Position numbers and translations under genes: made by a program. From the NCBI RefSeq assembly GCF_046156265.1, contig NZ_JAWDIR010000011.1, positions 186,001-250,000 of the forward strand: 64,000 bases of DNA. The letters run 5' to 3'. Source of the stretch: CAMDHY01 sp046156265 (GTDB lineage: Bacteria; Pseudomonadota; Alphaproteobacteria; Rhizobiales; Segnochrobactraceae). The notes under the pieces are model-generated. The model saw only the letters and a list, made by a program, of their open reading frames with translations, made no database searches and was not told the DNA's origin. Below, piece after piece: positions 7,626-16,477 of this stretch (the stretch's first letter is position 1; each line of letters opens with the position of its first letter).

Positions 7626-8951
7626 TCAGAGATACGAGTTCAGCAACCCCTCCAGATATTCCTGCCGGCCCGACTTCGGCTGCGGGTCGAGGCCGGCCTT
7701 GTGGACGCGGGCGGCGATGTCCTCGAGCGACCGCTCGCCGGCGAGCATCGCCTTGCCCTCGGCGCCGTCCCAGCCCGCATAGCGGTCGGCGACGTGGCCG
7801 GAAAGCGTGCCGTCGGTGATGATCTTCTCAGCCGCCAGCAGCGCCCGCGCGCAGGCGTCGATTGAGCCGACGTGGGCGTGGATGAGGTCGTCCGGGTCGA
7901 TCGACTGGCGGCGGATCTTGGCGTCGAAGTTGAGCCCGCCGGTGGTGAAGCCGCCGGCCTTGAGGATCTCGACGCACATCATCGTCAGCTCGGTCACGTC
8001 CATGGCGAACTGGTCGGTGTCCCAGCCGAGGAGGTTGTCGCCGCGGTTGATGTCGATCGAGCCGAAGATGCCGAGCGCCGAGGCCATGGCGATCTCGTGC
8101 TCGAAGGAATGGCCGGCGAGGATCGCGTGGTTCTGCTCGATGTTGACCTTGACCTCCTTGTCGAGGCCGGCGCGGCAGAGCAGGCCGTACACGGTGCCGA
8201 CGTCGAAGTCGTACTGGTGCTTGGTCGGCTCCTTCGGCTTCGGCTCGATGAGGATGGTGCCGGTGAAGCCGATCTTGTGCTTGTACTCGACGACGAGGTT
8301 GAGGAAGCGGCCGACCTGGTCGAGCTCGCGCTTGAGGTCCGTGTTGAGCAGCGTCTCGTAGCCCTCGCGGCCGCCCCACAGCACGTAGTTCTCGCCACCG
8401 AGCTCCTTCGTCACGTCCATCGCCGTCTTCACCTGCGCGGCGGCGTAGGCGAACACGTCGGGGTCCGGGTTGGAGCCGGCGCCGCCCATGAAGCGGCGGT
8501 TGGAGAACAGGTTCGCCGTGCCCCACAGCAGCTTCGGGCCACCGGCCTCGATCTTGGCGGCGAGCAGGTCCGCGATGGTGCGGACATTGCGGTCGGATTC
8601 GGCCAGCGTCGCGCCTTCCGGGGCGATGTCGCGGTCATGGAAGGTGAAGAACGGCACGCCGAGCAAACGGAACAGCTCGAAGCCCGCCTCGACCTTCTGG
8701 CGCGCGCCCTGCATGGGGTCGCCCTTGAACCACGGCCGGTCGAACGTCTCGCCGCCGAACGGGTCGGTGCCGGGCCAGCAGAAGGAGTGCCACCAGCAGA
8801 CGGCGAAGCGCAGCTGGTCCTCCATGCGCTTGCCGAGCACCATCCGGTCGGGATCGTACCAGCGGTAGCCGAGGCCATTGCCGGCCTTGCCGGCGGGGCG
8901 GACGGGGTCGGCGAGCGTGAAGAAGCCGCCGGGTGTGCCGAGCGTCGTCAT
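7626..8951 (-). CDS. xylA: Xylose isomerase
   Basis: Class II D-xylose isomerase of 441 residues, the normal family length, converting xylose to xylulose with divalent metals. Signature stretches are FFTFHDRDIAPEG with the catalytic His, LWGGREGYETLLNTD, IEPKPKEPTKHQYD with the metal Glu/Lys, and NIEQNHAILAGHSFEHE. The N-terminal YRWYDPDRMVLGKRMEDQLR region matches the family start. It lies between the LacI-type regulator and the TIM-barrel gene. No xylulokinase or XylFGH transporter is present in the window, so the link to the class 1 importer nearby is unusual. Confidence 0.96.
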   Translation of the reverse strand: MTTLGTPGGFFTLADPVRPAGKAGNGLGYRWYDPDRMVLGKRMEDQLRFAVCWWHSFCWPGTDPFGGETFDRPWFKGDPMQGARQKVEAGFELFRLLGVPFFTFHDRDIAPEGATLAESDRNVRTIADLLAAKIEAGGPKLLWGTANLFSNRRFMGGAGSNPDPDVFAYAAAQVKTAMDVTKELGGENYVLWGGREGYETLLNTDLKRELDQVGRFLNLVVEYKHKIGFTGTILIEPKPKEPTKHQYDFDVGTVYGLLCRAGLDKEVKVNIEQNHAILAGHSFEHEIAMASALGIFGSIDINRGDNLLGWDTDQFAMDVTELTMMCVEILKAGGFTTGGLNFDAKIRRQSIDPDDLIHAHVGSIDACARALLAAEKIITDGTLSGHVADRYAGWDGAEGKAMLAGERSLEDIAARVHKAGLDPQPKSGRQEYLEGLLNSYL

Positions 8952-9087
8952 CGAATGGAGGCCTTTCGACGATAGGGATGGGACGGGCCGGACGCATCGC
9001 GGGCAGGCCCGCGAGCGATGTCTGAGGGGCGTACCTCAGAGACGGGCGAACGGCAAATGGGGGGGCGGCTTGGGCGCATGGCGGCGA

Positions 9088-10116
9088 TCAGGGAACGTTG
9101 TCGCGGATGAAGATGTCGATGCGGATGCGTTCCTGCGACGTCACGATCGGGGTGCCGTCGGCGTGCGCGGTGAGCACGCGGATGGCGCTGCGCACCTCGT
9201 GGCCGGGGTCCTGGTTGATGATCGCATCGACGGTGCCGCGCACCAGTCCGCGGCGGGTGAACTGGGTGAGCTCGTGCGCCACGTAGACGATGTCTCGGCC
9301 GCGGCCGGCGGCCTCGAGTGCCGCGATGACGCCTCGGTTGCCGGCGCCGGCATTGTAGATGCCGACGAGGTCCGTCGTCTCCTCGAGGAGCTGTGCCGCC
9401 ACCTCCTCGTTGCGCAGGTAGTCGTCCCGCCCCTCGCGCACCGGCAGCACCTGCAGCTGCGCGAACTCGCGGTGCATCACCTGCTCGAAGCCGTACTGGC
9501 GCTCGGCGTGGTCGCGCAGGAACAGCGAGCCGGCGATCAGCCCGACCTTGCCGCGGCGGGCGCCGACGAAGCGGCCGAGCAGCGTCGCCGCCGTCCGGCC
9601 GGCGGCGGAATTGTCGATGCCGACGTGGTGGATGCGCCGCGCGTTCGGCACGTCGGAGACGAGCGTCACCACCGGGATGCCGGCGTCGGCGAGCGCGTTC
9701 ATCGCCTCGCGCACCATCGGGTGGTCGAGGGCGACGACGCCGACGCCGTCGGGTCGCGTCGTGCCGACCTCCTCCAGCGCCTCGGCGAGCTTCTCGGCGT
9801 CGAAGACGTCGACGGAGACGAGCTCGACGATCACCCGTTCGGAGACCATCCGCCCGGTCGCGTCCTGCACCTCGGCGGCGAGGTTCTGCATGAAGGTGTT
9901 GGTGCCCGACGGCAGCACGAAGACGAAACGGTAATCGCGCGAGCGCGCCAGTCTGGCGGCCAGCCGGTCCGGCTGGTAGTTGAGCCGCCGGATGGCGTTC
10001 TCGACACGGGCGACGGTCGAGGGACGGACCCCCTCGCGGCGGTTCAGCACGCGATCGACGGTGGCGGCGCTCACCGCCGCCTCGCGTGCCACGTCCTGGA
10101 TCGTCACCCGTGCCAC
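9088..10116 (-). CDS. LacI family transcriptional regulator
   Basis: A 342-residue repressor-type protein. Residues 4-23 (VTIQDVAREAAVSAATVDRV) form the LacI helix-turn-helix, followed by the hinge helix and a periplasmic-binding-protein-like effector domain. The GTG at 10116 is chosen because AAGGAA lies 9 bases upstream and because the helix-turn-helix then starts at the usual residue 4; longer in-frame starts add 44 unrelated residues. It heads the leftward sugar cluster, 136 bases before xylA, and diverges from glgP. It probably controls xylA and the transporter. The effector is unknown. Confidence 0.93.
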   Translation of the reverse strand: MARVTIQDVAREAAVSAATVDRVLNRREGVRPSTVARVENAIRRLNYQPDRLAARLARSRDYRFVFVLPSGTNTFMQNLAAEVQDATGRMVSERVIVELVSVDVFDAEKLAEALEEVGTTRPDGVGVVALDHPMVREAMNALADAGIPVVTLVSDVPNARRIHHVGIDNSAAGRTAATLLGRFVGARRGKVGLIAGSLFLRDHAERQYGFEQVMHREFAQLQVLPVREGRDDYLRNEEVAAQLLEETTDLVGIYNAGAGNRGVIAALEAAGRGRDIVYVAHELTQFTRRGLVRGTVDAIINQDPGHEVRSAIRVLTAHADGTPIVTSQERIRIDIFIRDNVP

Positions 10117-10346
10117 GCTGGCAAATTCCTTCCGCCGCTCGCCTCGGCGCCCTGCCGTCGCGATCGGCTGAGGAGCGAACATCAAATTTTGACGGTGGCC
10201 AATCACCAATCGACGATGCGGTGCAGCAATTGTGTGATGCGGGTGCACAGGGGGCCGGCTGCTGCGGCAGAGCCGGCCCTTGCGGCCACCGCTGAAGCAC
10301 GAAATGCTGGGCGCGCGTCTTCGTTGAAAGCCTGGAGGGTATCGGG

Positions 10347-12851
10347 GTGCAGCAGGAATCGGCGGAGAACATCAAGAACGGTGCGGGCGAGCGGGTGCGC
10401 TCGGCGATGACGCAGTCGTCCTCCATCGTCGACCAGGAGGCGTGGCGCTCGCGCATCGTCGCGAAGCTCTTCTACGAGGTCGGCAAGGACCCGGAGCACG
10501 CGGAAGAGCACGACTGGTTCGTCGCCACCGCGCTCGCCGTGCGCGATCGCATCATCGAGCGGTGGATGGATTCCACGCGCAAGACCTATCGGCAGCAGCA
10601 GAAGCGGGTCTACTACCTCTCGCTCGAGTTCCTCATCGGCCGGCTGCTGCTCGATTCGATCAGCAATCTCGGCCAGGTCGAGCCGGTGACGGACGCGCTC
10701 GCGAGCCTCGGCATCGACTTCGAGAAGCTGCGCCGCCTCGAGCCCGATGCGGCGCTCGGCAACGGCGGCCTCGGCCGGCTCGCCGCCTGCTTCATGGAGA
10801 GCATGGCGACGCTGGGCGTGCCAGCCTTCGGTTTCGGCATCCGCTACGAGAACGGCCTGTTCCGCCAGCTCATCCACGACGGCTGGCAGGTCGAGCTGCC
10901 CGAGGACTGGCTCGTCAACGGCTGCCCGTGGGAGTTCAAGCGGCCCGAGGTCACCTATGACATCGGCTTCGGCGGCACCGTCACCGCCGAGCCGGGCGAC
11001 GAGGACCTGCACGCCCGCAAGTGGAACCCGGGCGAGGTGATCGAGGCCGTCGGCTTCGACACGCCGGTCATCGGCTGGCGCGGCAAGCACTGCAACACGC
11101 TCAGGCTCTGGTCGGCGAAGTCGAAGGAGACGATCCGCCTCGACGAGTTCAACCGCGGCAACTATGTCGGCGCCCTGTCGGGCACGGTCCGGGCGGAGAC
11201 GATCTCCAAGGTGCTCTATCCGAGCGACCAGACGCCCGAGGGCCTGGAGCTCCGCCTGCGCCAGGAGTTCTTCTTCACCTCCGCCTCGCTGCAGGACATC
11301 ATCCGTCGCCACACCCAGCAGGACCTGACGCTCGACCAGCTGCCCGACTATGTCGCAGTGCAGCTGAACGACACCCACCCCTCGATCGCCGTCGCCGAGT
11401 TGATGCGGCTCCTCGTCGACGAGCACGCCGTGGAGTGGGAGCGGGCGTGGGCGATCACCCGCGCGACGCTCTCCTACACCAACCACACCCTTTTGCCGGA
11501 GGCGCTCGAGACCTGGCCGGTGCCGCTGATGGAGCGGCTGCTGCCGCGCCACATGCAGATCATCTACCTGATCAACGCCGGCCATCTCGACGAGGCCCGC
11601 ACCGAGGGCCACGACGACAACCACTTCCTGTCGTCGGTGTCGCTGATCGAGGAGGGCAACGTCCGCCGCGTCCGCATGGGCAACCTCGCCTTCATCGGCT
11701 CCCACAAGGTCAACGGCGTCTCGGCGCTGCACACCGAGCTGATGCGCCAGACCGTCTTCGGCGACCTGCACAAGCTCTTCCCGGACCGCATCACCAACAA
11801 GACCAACGGCATCACCTTCCGCCGCTGGCTCTACCAGGCGAACGCCCCGCTGACGGAGCTGATCGCCGAGGCGATCGGCGAGCGCTTCCTCGACGACTAC
11901 GAGGCGCTGTCCGAGCTGAACAAGTTCGCCGACGACGCCTCGTTCCAGGAAAAATATGCCGCCGCGCGCCGCGCCAAGAAGGTCATCCTGGCGGAGCGCG
12001 TCAAGAAGCGCCTCGGCGTGACGCTCGACCCCGACGCCATGTTCGACGTCCACATCAAGCGCATCCACGAGTACAAGCGGCAGCTGCTCAACATCCTGGA
12101 GACGGTGTCGTTCTACCAGGCGATCCGGGCGCAGCCGCAGCATGACTGGCGGCCACGGGTGAAGATCTTCAGCGGCAAGGCGGCCGCGAGCTATCACATG
12201 GCGAAGATGATCATCAAGCTCGCCAACGACGTCGCCCGCGTCGTCAACTCCGACCCGACGGTGCGCGGCCTGCTGAAGGTCGTCTTCCTGCCGAACTACA
12301 ACGTCTCGCTCGCCGAGATCGTCATCCCCGCCGCCGACCTGTCGGAGCAGATTTCCACCGCCGGAATGGAGGCGTCGGGAACCGGCAACATGAAGTTCGC
12401 GTTGAACGGGGCACTCACCATCGGCACCCTCGACGGTGCCAACGTCGAAATCCTCGAGCGCGTCGGAGCCGACAACATCTACATCTTCGGACTGACAGCG
12501 GAGGAAGTGGCGGAACGACGGTCCCAGGGCATCGATGCGACGGAGACGATCGCCTCAATGCCCTATCTCGAGGAAGTCATCGAGGCGATCGGCTCGGGCG
12601 TCTTCTCGCCGGACGAGCCGACCCGCTACCACGGGCTCGTCGACATGCTGCGCCACCACGACTACTTCCTCGTCACCGCCGACTTCGAGGCCTATCGCAA
12701 GACACAGGTCCGCGTGTCGCGCGACTGGCGGGATCCGAGCGGGTGGTGGCGGCGGGCGATCACCAACACCGCGAGCGTCGGCTGGTTCTCGTCCGACCGG
12801 ACGATCCGCGAGTACGCGACGGAAATCTGGAACGCGATGCCGTCGCGCTAG
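10347..12851 (+). CDS. glgP: Glycogen phosphorylase
   Basis: A GT35 phosphorylase of 834 residues releasing glucose-1-phosphate from glycogen. The pyridoxal phosphate site reads EASGTGNMKFALNG with Lys683 as the Schiff-base lysine. Other family blocks are NGGLGRLAACFMES, VQLNDTHPSIAVAELMRLL and HIKRIHEYKRQLLN. The GTG start is favoured by GGAGGG with a 7-base spacer; Met21 at 10407 is the main alternative. It opens the glg operon, 57 bases before glgB, and the regulator gene upstream diverges from it. Confidence 0.97.
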   Translation: MQQESAENIKNGAGERVRSAMTQSSSIVDQEAWRSRIVAKLFYEVGKDPEHAEEHDWFVATALAVRDRIIERWMDSTRKTYRQQQKRVYYLSLEFLIGRLLLDSISNLGQVEPVTDALASLGIDFEKLRRLEPDAALGNGGLGRLAACFMESMATLGVPAFGFGIRYENGLFRQLIHDGWQVELPEDWLVNGCPWEFKRPEVTYDIGFGGTVTAEPGDEDLHARKWNPGEVIEAVGFDTPVIGWRGKHCNTLRLWSAKSKETIRLDEFNRGNYVGALSGTVRAETISKVLYPSDQTPEGLELRLRQEFFFTSASLQDIIRRHTQQDLTLDQLPDYVAVQLNDTHPSIAVAELMRLLVDEHAVEWERAWAITRATLSYTNHTLLPEALETWPVPLMERLLPRHMQIIYLINAGHLDEARTEGHDDNHFLSSVSLIEEGNVRRVRMGNLAFIGSHKVNGVSALHTELMRQTVFGDLHKLFPDRITNKTNGITFRRWLYQANAPLTELIAEAIGERFLDDYEALSELNKFADDASFQEKYAAARRAKKVILAERVKKRLGVTLDPDAMFDVHIKRIHEYKRQLLNILETVSFYQAIRAQPQHDWRPRVKIFSGKAAASYHMAKMIIKLANDVARVVNSDPTVRGLLKVVFLPNYNVSLAEIVIPAADLSEQISTAGMEASGTGNMKFALNGALTIGTLDGANVEILERVGADNIYIFGLTAEEVAERRSQGIDATETIASMPYLEEVIEAIGSGVFSPDEPTRYHGLVDMLRHHDYFLVTADFEAYRKTQVRVSRDWRDPSGWWRRAITNTASVGWFSSDRTIREYATEIWNAMPSR

Positions 12852-12871
12852 TGCGAAAACTGTAGTGTGAT

Positions 12872-12892
12872 GCCGTCGCGCTGAGCGACGGC
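12872..12892 (+). other. Hairpin between glgP and glgB
   Basis: An 8-bp perfect stem (GCCGTCGC / GCGACGGC) with a 5-base loop sits in the 56-base gap. Its left arm belongs to a 14-base direct copy (GATGCCGTCGCGCT at 12869-12882) of the last coding bases of glgP (12836-12849). No T-run follows, so processing or stabilisation is more likely than termination. Confidence 0.45.
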
Positions 12893-12907
12893 CAGGAAGG
12901 GAGTCCC

Positions 12908-15097
12908 ATGCGTTTGCCCGACGACGAGATCGCCTTGATCGCATCGGGCGAACACGGCGATCCGTTCGCCGTGCTGGGGCGCCATCGCCTGGAGCGCGGC
13001 CGCACGCTGGTGCGCGCCTTCGTTCCCGGCGCCGAGCGCCTGGCGGTGATGACCCCGGACGGCGAGCCCCTCGGCACTCTCGAGCGCCGCCACGACGGCG
13101 GCGTCTTCGAGGGCGTCCTCACCCGCCAGTACGATCTCGGCCGCTACGTTCTGGCCGCCGGCAACGCCGGCGGCGACTGGACGGTGGAGGACCCCTACGG
13201 CTTCGCCCCCGTGCTGGGCGCGATGGACGACTGGCTGATCGTCGAGGGCACCCACGAGCGCCTCTACGACAAGCTCGGCGCCCACGAGATCGAGCACGAG
13301 GGCGTCGACGGCGTGCACTTCGCCGTCTGGGCCCCGAACGCCCGCCGCGTCTCGGTGGTCGGCGACTTCAACGCCTGGGACGGCCGCCGCCACGTCATGC
13401 GCCGCCGCGTCGACACCGGTGTCTGGGAGATTTTCGTGCCCGGCCTCGGCGAGGGCACCGTCTACAAGTACGAGATCGTCGGCGACAACGGCGCGCTCTT
13501 GCCGCTGAAGGCCGATCCCGTCGGCTTCGGCGCGGAGTTCCGCCCGGGCACCGCCTCGGTGGTGCGGCGCACCGACGACTTCGTCTGGACCGACGAGGCG
13601 TGGATGGAGCGGCGCGCCGCCCAGGAGCCGCGCAAGACGCCGATGTCGATCTACGAGGTGCACCTCGGCTCGTGGCGCCGCGCCGACGGCTGGCGCTTCC
13701 AGACCTATGACGAGATCGCCGACAGCCTCGTCCCCTATGTCGCCGACATGGGCTTCACCCACGTCGAGTTCCTGCCGGTCAACGAGCATCCGCTCGACGA
13801 TTCGTGGGGCTACCAGCCGATCGGCCTATTCGCGCCGACGAGCCGCTTCGGCGAGCCGGCGGGCTTCGCGCGCCTCGTCGACCGGCTGCACAATGCCGGC
13901 ATCGGCGTCATCCTCGACTGGGTGCCGGCGCACTTCCCGACCGACGTGCACGGCCTGTCGCACTTCGACGGCACGGCGCTTTACGAGCATGCCGACCCGC
14001 GCCTCGGCTTCCACCCCGACTGGAACACGGCGATCTACAACTTCGGCCGTGTCGAGGTGGCGAACACCCTCTACGCCAACGCCCTGTTCTGGCTCGACCG
14101 CTACCACGTCGACGCGCTGCGGGTGGATGCCGTCGCCTCCATGCTCTACCTCGACTACTCGCGCGAGGCCGGGCAGTGGCTGCCGAACAAGTTCGGCGGC
14201 CGCGAGAACCTCGAGGCGATCGACTTCCTGCGTCGCCTCAACGAGGTCGTCTACGGCCGCTTTCCCGGCACCTTCACGGTGGCGGAGGAATCGACCTCCT
14301 GGCCCGGCGTCTCGCGCCCCGCCTACCTCGGCGGCCTCGGCTTCGGCTTCAAGTGGAACATGGGGTGGATGCACGACACCCTCGACTACATGAAGCACGA
14401 GGCGATCCACCGCCGCTGGCATCACAGCGAGATGACCTTCGCGCTGGTCTACGCCTTCGCCGAGAACTTCGTGCTGCCGCTCTCCCACGACGAGGTCGTG
14501 CACGGGAAGGGCTCGCTCTACGGCAAGATGTCGGGCGACGACTGGCAGAAGCGGGCGACGCTGCGTGCCTACTACGGCGCCATGTGGGGCTTCCCTGGCA
14601 AGAAGCTCCTGTTCATGGGACAGGAGTTCGCCCAGATCCGCGAGTGGAATTTCTCGGCCGAGCTCGACTGGTGGCTGCTGCACGACGAGCGCCACCGCGG
14701 CATCCAGAGCCTGGTGCGGGATCTCAACACCCGCCTCGTCGCCGAGCCGGCGCTGCACCGCCTCGATTCCGAGCCGGATGGCTTCCGCTGGGTGGTGGTG
14801 AGCGACAACGAGCAGTCGGTGTTCGCCTGGCTGCGCTTCGGCGGTGGCGATTCCCGGCCCGTTCTCGTCGTCTGCAACTTCACGCCGGTGCCCCGATCCG
14901 GTTACCGTGTCGGACTGCCGTGGGCGGGGCGCTGGAGGGAAATCCTCAACACCGATGCAACCCACTACGGCGGTGGGGGTTGGGGAAATCTCGGTGTGAT
15001 CGAGGCACGCGAGGAAGCGGCGCACGGTTGGCCGGCGAGCGCCGATCTGACGTTGCCGCCGCTGTCGACGCTGTGGCTCGCGCCCGCGGAGGACTGA
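12908..15097 (+). CDS. glgB: 1,4-alpha-glucan branching enzyme
   Basis: A 729-residue GH13 branching enzyme that makes alpha-1,6 branches in glycogen. An N-terminal beta domain (about 10-100) is followed by a CBM48 domain (GVHFAVWAPNARRVSVVGDF) and the catalytic barrel. Key residues are nucleophile Asp407 in ALRVDAV, acid/base Glu460 in VAEEST and the LPLSHDEVVHGKGSLYGKM block. The length matches two-domain N-terminus GlgB proteins. A GGAAGGGAG ribosome site precedes the ATG. It is the second gene of the glycogen operon, 52 bases before glgC. Confidence 0.97.
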   Translation: MRLPDDEIALIASGEHGDPFAVLGRHRLERGRTLVRAFVPGAERLAVMTPDGEPLGTLERRHDGGVFEGVLTRQYDLGRYVLAAGNAGGDWTVEDPYGFAPVLGAMDDWLIVEGTHERLYDKLGAHEIEHEGVDGVHFAVWAPNARRVSVVGDFNAWDGRRHVMRRRVDTGVWEIFVPGLGEGTVYKYEIVGDNGALLPLKADPVGFGAEFRPGTASVVRRTDDFVWTDEAWMERRAAQEPRKTPMSIYEVHLGSWRRADGWRFQTYDEIADSLVPYVADMGFTHVEFLPVNEHPLDDSWGYQPIGLFAPTSRFGEPAGFARLVDRLHNAGIGVILDWVPAHFPTDVHGLSHFDGTALYEHADPRLGFHPDWNTAIYNFGRVEVANTLYANALFWLDRYHVDALRVDAVASMLYLDYSREAGQWLPNKFGGRENLEAIDFLRRLNEVVYGRFPGTFTVAEESTSWPGVSRPAYLGGLGFGFKWNMGWMHDTLDYMKHEAIHRRWHHSEMTFALVYAFAENFVLPLSHDEVVHGKGSLYGKMSGDDWQKRATLRAYYGAMWGFPGKKLLFMGQEFAQIREWNFSAELDWWLLHDERHRGIQSLVRDLNTRLVAEPALHRLDSEPDGFRWVVVSDNEQSVFAWLRFGGGDSRPVLVVCNFTPVPRSGYRVGLPWAGRWREILNTDATHYGGGGWGNLGVIEAREEAAHGWPASADLTLPPLSTLWLAPAED

Positions 15098-15148
15098 GCG
15101 GATTTGAATGACGAGCGCCGGTCAGAGAACCGGCGCTAGGGAGGATGG

Positions 15149-16414
15149 ATGTCGGAAAAGCGACAGCATGCGCCGCTCGCCCGTTCGGCGATGGCCTACG
15201 TTCTGGCAGGGGGGCGCGGCAGCCGCCTGCTCGAACTGACCGACAACCGTGCGAAGCCCGCGGTCTATTTCGGCGGCAAGACGCGCATCATCGACTTCGC
15301 GCTGTCGAACGCGCTGAACTCCGGCGTCCGGCGCATGGCGGTGGCGACGCAGTACAAGGCGCACAGCCTGATCCGCCATTTGAACCGCGGCTGGAACTTC
15401 CTGCGCCAGGAGCGCAACGAGGGGTTCGACATCCTGCCGGCGAGCCAGCGCGTGTCTGAGGACCGCTGGTATGCGGGCACGGCGGATGCGGTCTACCAGA
15501 ACCTCGACATCATCGAGGGCTACGAGCCGGAATATCTCATCATCCTGGCCGGCGACCACGTCTACAAGATGGACTACGAGAAGATGCTGGACCAGCACGT
15601 CGCCGAGGGCGCCGACGTGACGGTCGCCTGCGTCGAGGTCCCGCAGGCCGAGGCGACGGCCTTCGGCGTCATGCACGTCGACGAGAACGACCGCATCATC
15701 TCGTTCCTCGAGAAGCCCGCGAACCCGCCGGAGATTCCCGGCCAGCCGGGGCTGTCGCTCGCCAGCATGGGCATCTACGTCTTCTCGCGGAAGCTGCTGT
15801 TCGACCAGCTGCGCCGCGATGCCGAGGACCCGAACTCGGCGCACGACTTCGGCAAGGACATCATTCCCTTCCTCGTCGAGAACGCCACCGCCGTCGCCCA
15901 CCGCTTCTCGAAGTCGTGCGTGCGCTCGCCCTCCGAGCCCGGTTCCTACTGGCGCGACGTCGGCACCATCGACGCCTACTACGACGCCAACCTCGATCTT
16001 ACAGAGGTGGTGCCGTCGCTCGACATCTACGACCGCGACTGGCCGATCTGGACCTATTCGGAGATCACCCCGCCGGCGAAGTTCGTCCACGACGAGGACG
16101 GCCGCCGCGGCATGGGCGTGTCCTCGCTGGTGGCCGGCGGCTGCATCATCTCCGGGGCGCGCATCCACAAAACGCTGCTCTCGACCGGTGTGCATCTGCA
16201 TTCCTATGCCGACGTCGACTACTCGGTGATCCTGCCGAACGTCGATGTCGGGCGGGGCGCGCGCCTGCGCGGCTGCGTCGTCGATGCCAACGTCAAGATC
16301 CCGGACGGTCTCGTCGTCGGCGAGGATCCGGAGGAGGACGGCCGGCGCTTCCGCCGCACCGAGCGTGGCGTCGTGCTGATCACGCAGCCGATGATCGATC
16401 GGCTCGGGGTCTGA
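15149..16414 (+). CDS. glgC: Glucose-1-phosphate adenylyltransferase
   Basis: A 421-residue ADP-glucose pyrophosphorylase making the glucosyl donor for GlgA. The N-terminal nucleotidyltransferase motif is YVLAGGRGSRLLELTD, followed by KPAVYFGGK and SGVRRMAVATQYK. The sugar-phosphate region shows IIFLEKPANPPE-like spacing, and the C-terminal third is a left-handed beta-helix with repeated hydrophobic turns. AGGGAGG lies just before the ATG at 15149. It is normally the allosterically controlled step. It lies between glgB and glgA in the operon. Confidence 0.97.
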   Translation: MSEKRQHAPLARSAMAYVLAGGRGSRLLELTDNRAKPAVYFGGKTRIIDFALSNALNSGVRRMAVATQYKAHSLIRHLNRGWNFLRQERNEGFDILPASQRVSEDRWYAGTADAVYQNLDIIEGYEPEYLIILAGDHVYKMDYEKMLDQHVAEGADVTVACVEVPQAEATAFGVMHVDENDRIISFLEKPANPPEIPGQPGLSLASMGIYVFSRKLLFDQLRRDAEDPNSAHDFGKDIIPFLVENATAVAHRFSKSCVRSPSEPGSYWRDVGTIDAYYDANLDLTEVVPSLDIYDRDWPIWTYSEITPPAKFVHDEDGRRGMGVSSLVAGGCIISGARIHKTLLSTGVHLHSYADVDYSVILPNVDVGRGARLRGCVVDANVKIPDGLVVGEDPEEDGRRFRRTERGVVLITQPMIDRLGV

Positions 16415-16477
16415 TAGACTGGCGTCGACAGCCGACCGCACCAACCCCCTCCGAGCCCTCGCCGTGAGCCCCTCGCC

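Noticed and set aside
10189..10217. TTGACG and GACGAT with a 17-base spacer as a glgP promoter
   Set aside because: The -35 is good but the -10 does not resemble TATAAT; position alone was not enough.
10203..12197. A 664-codon open frame opposite glgP
   Set aside because: Low-complexity Arg/Leu/Val/Asp-rich translation without recognisable motifs; glgP is certain on the plus strand.
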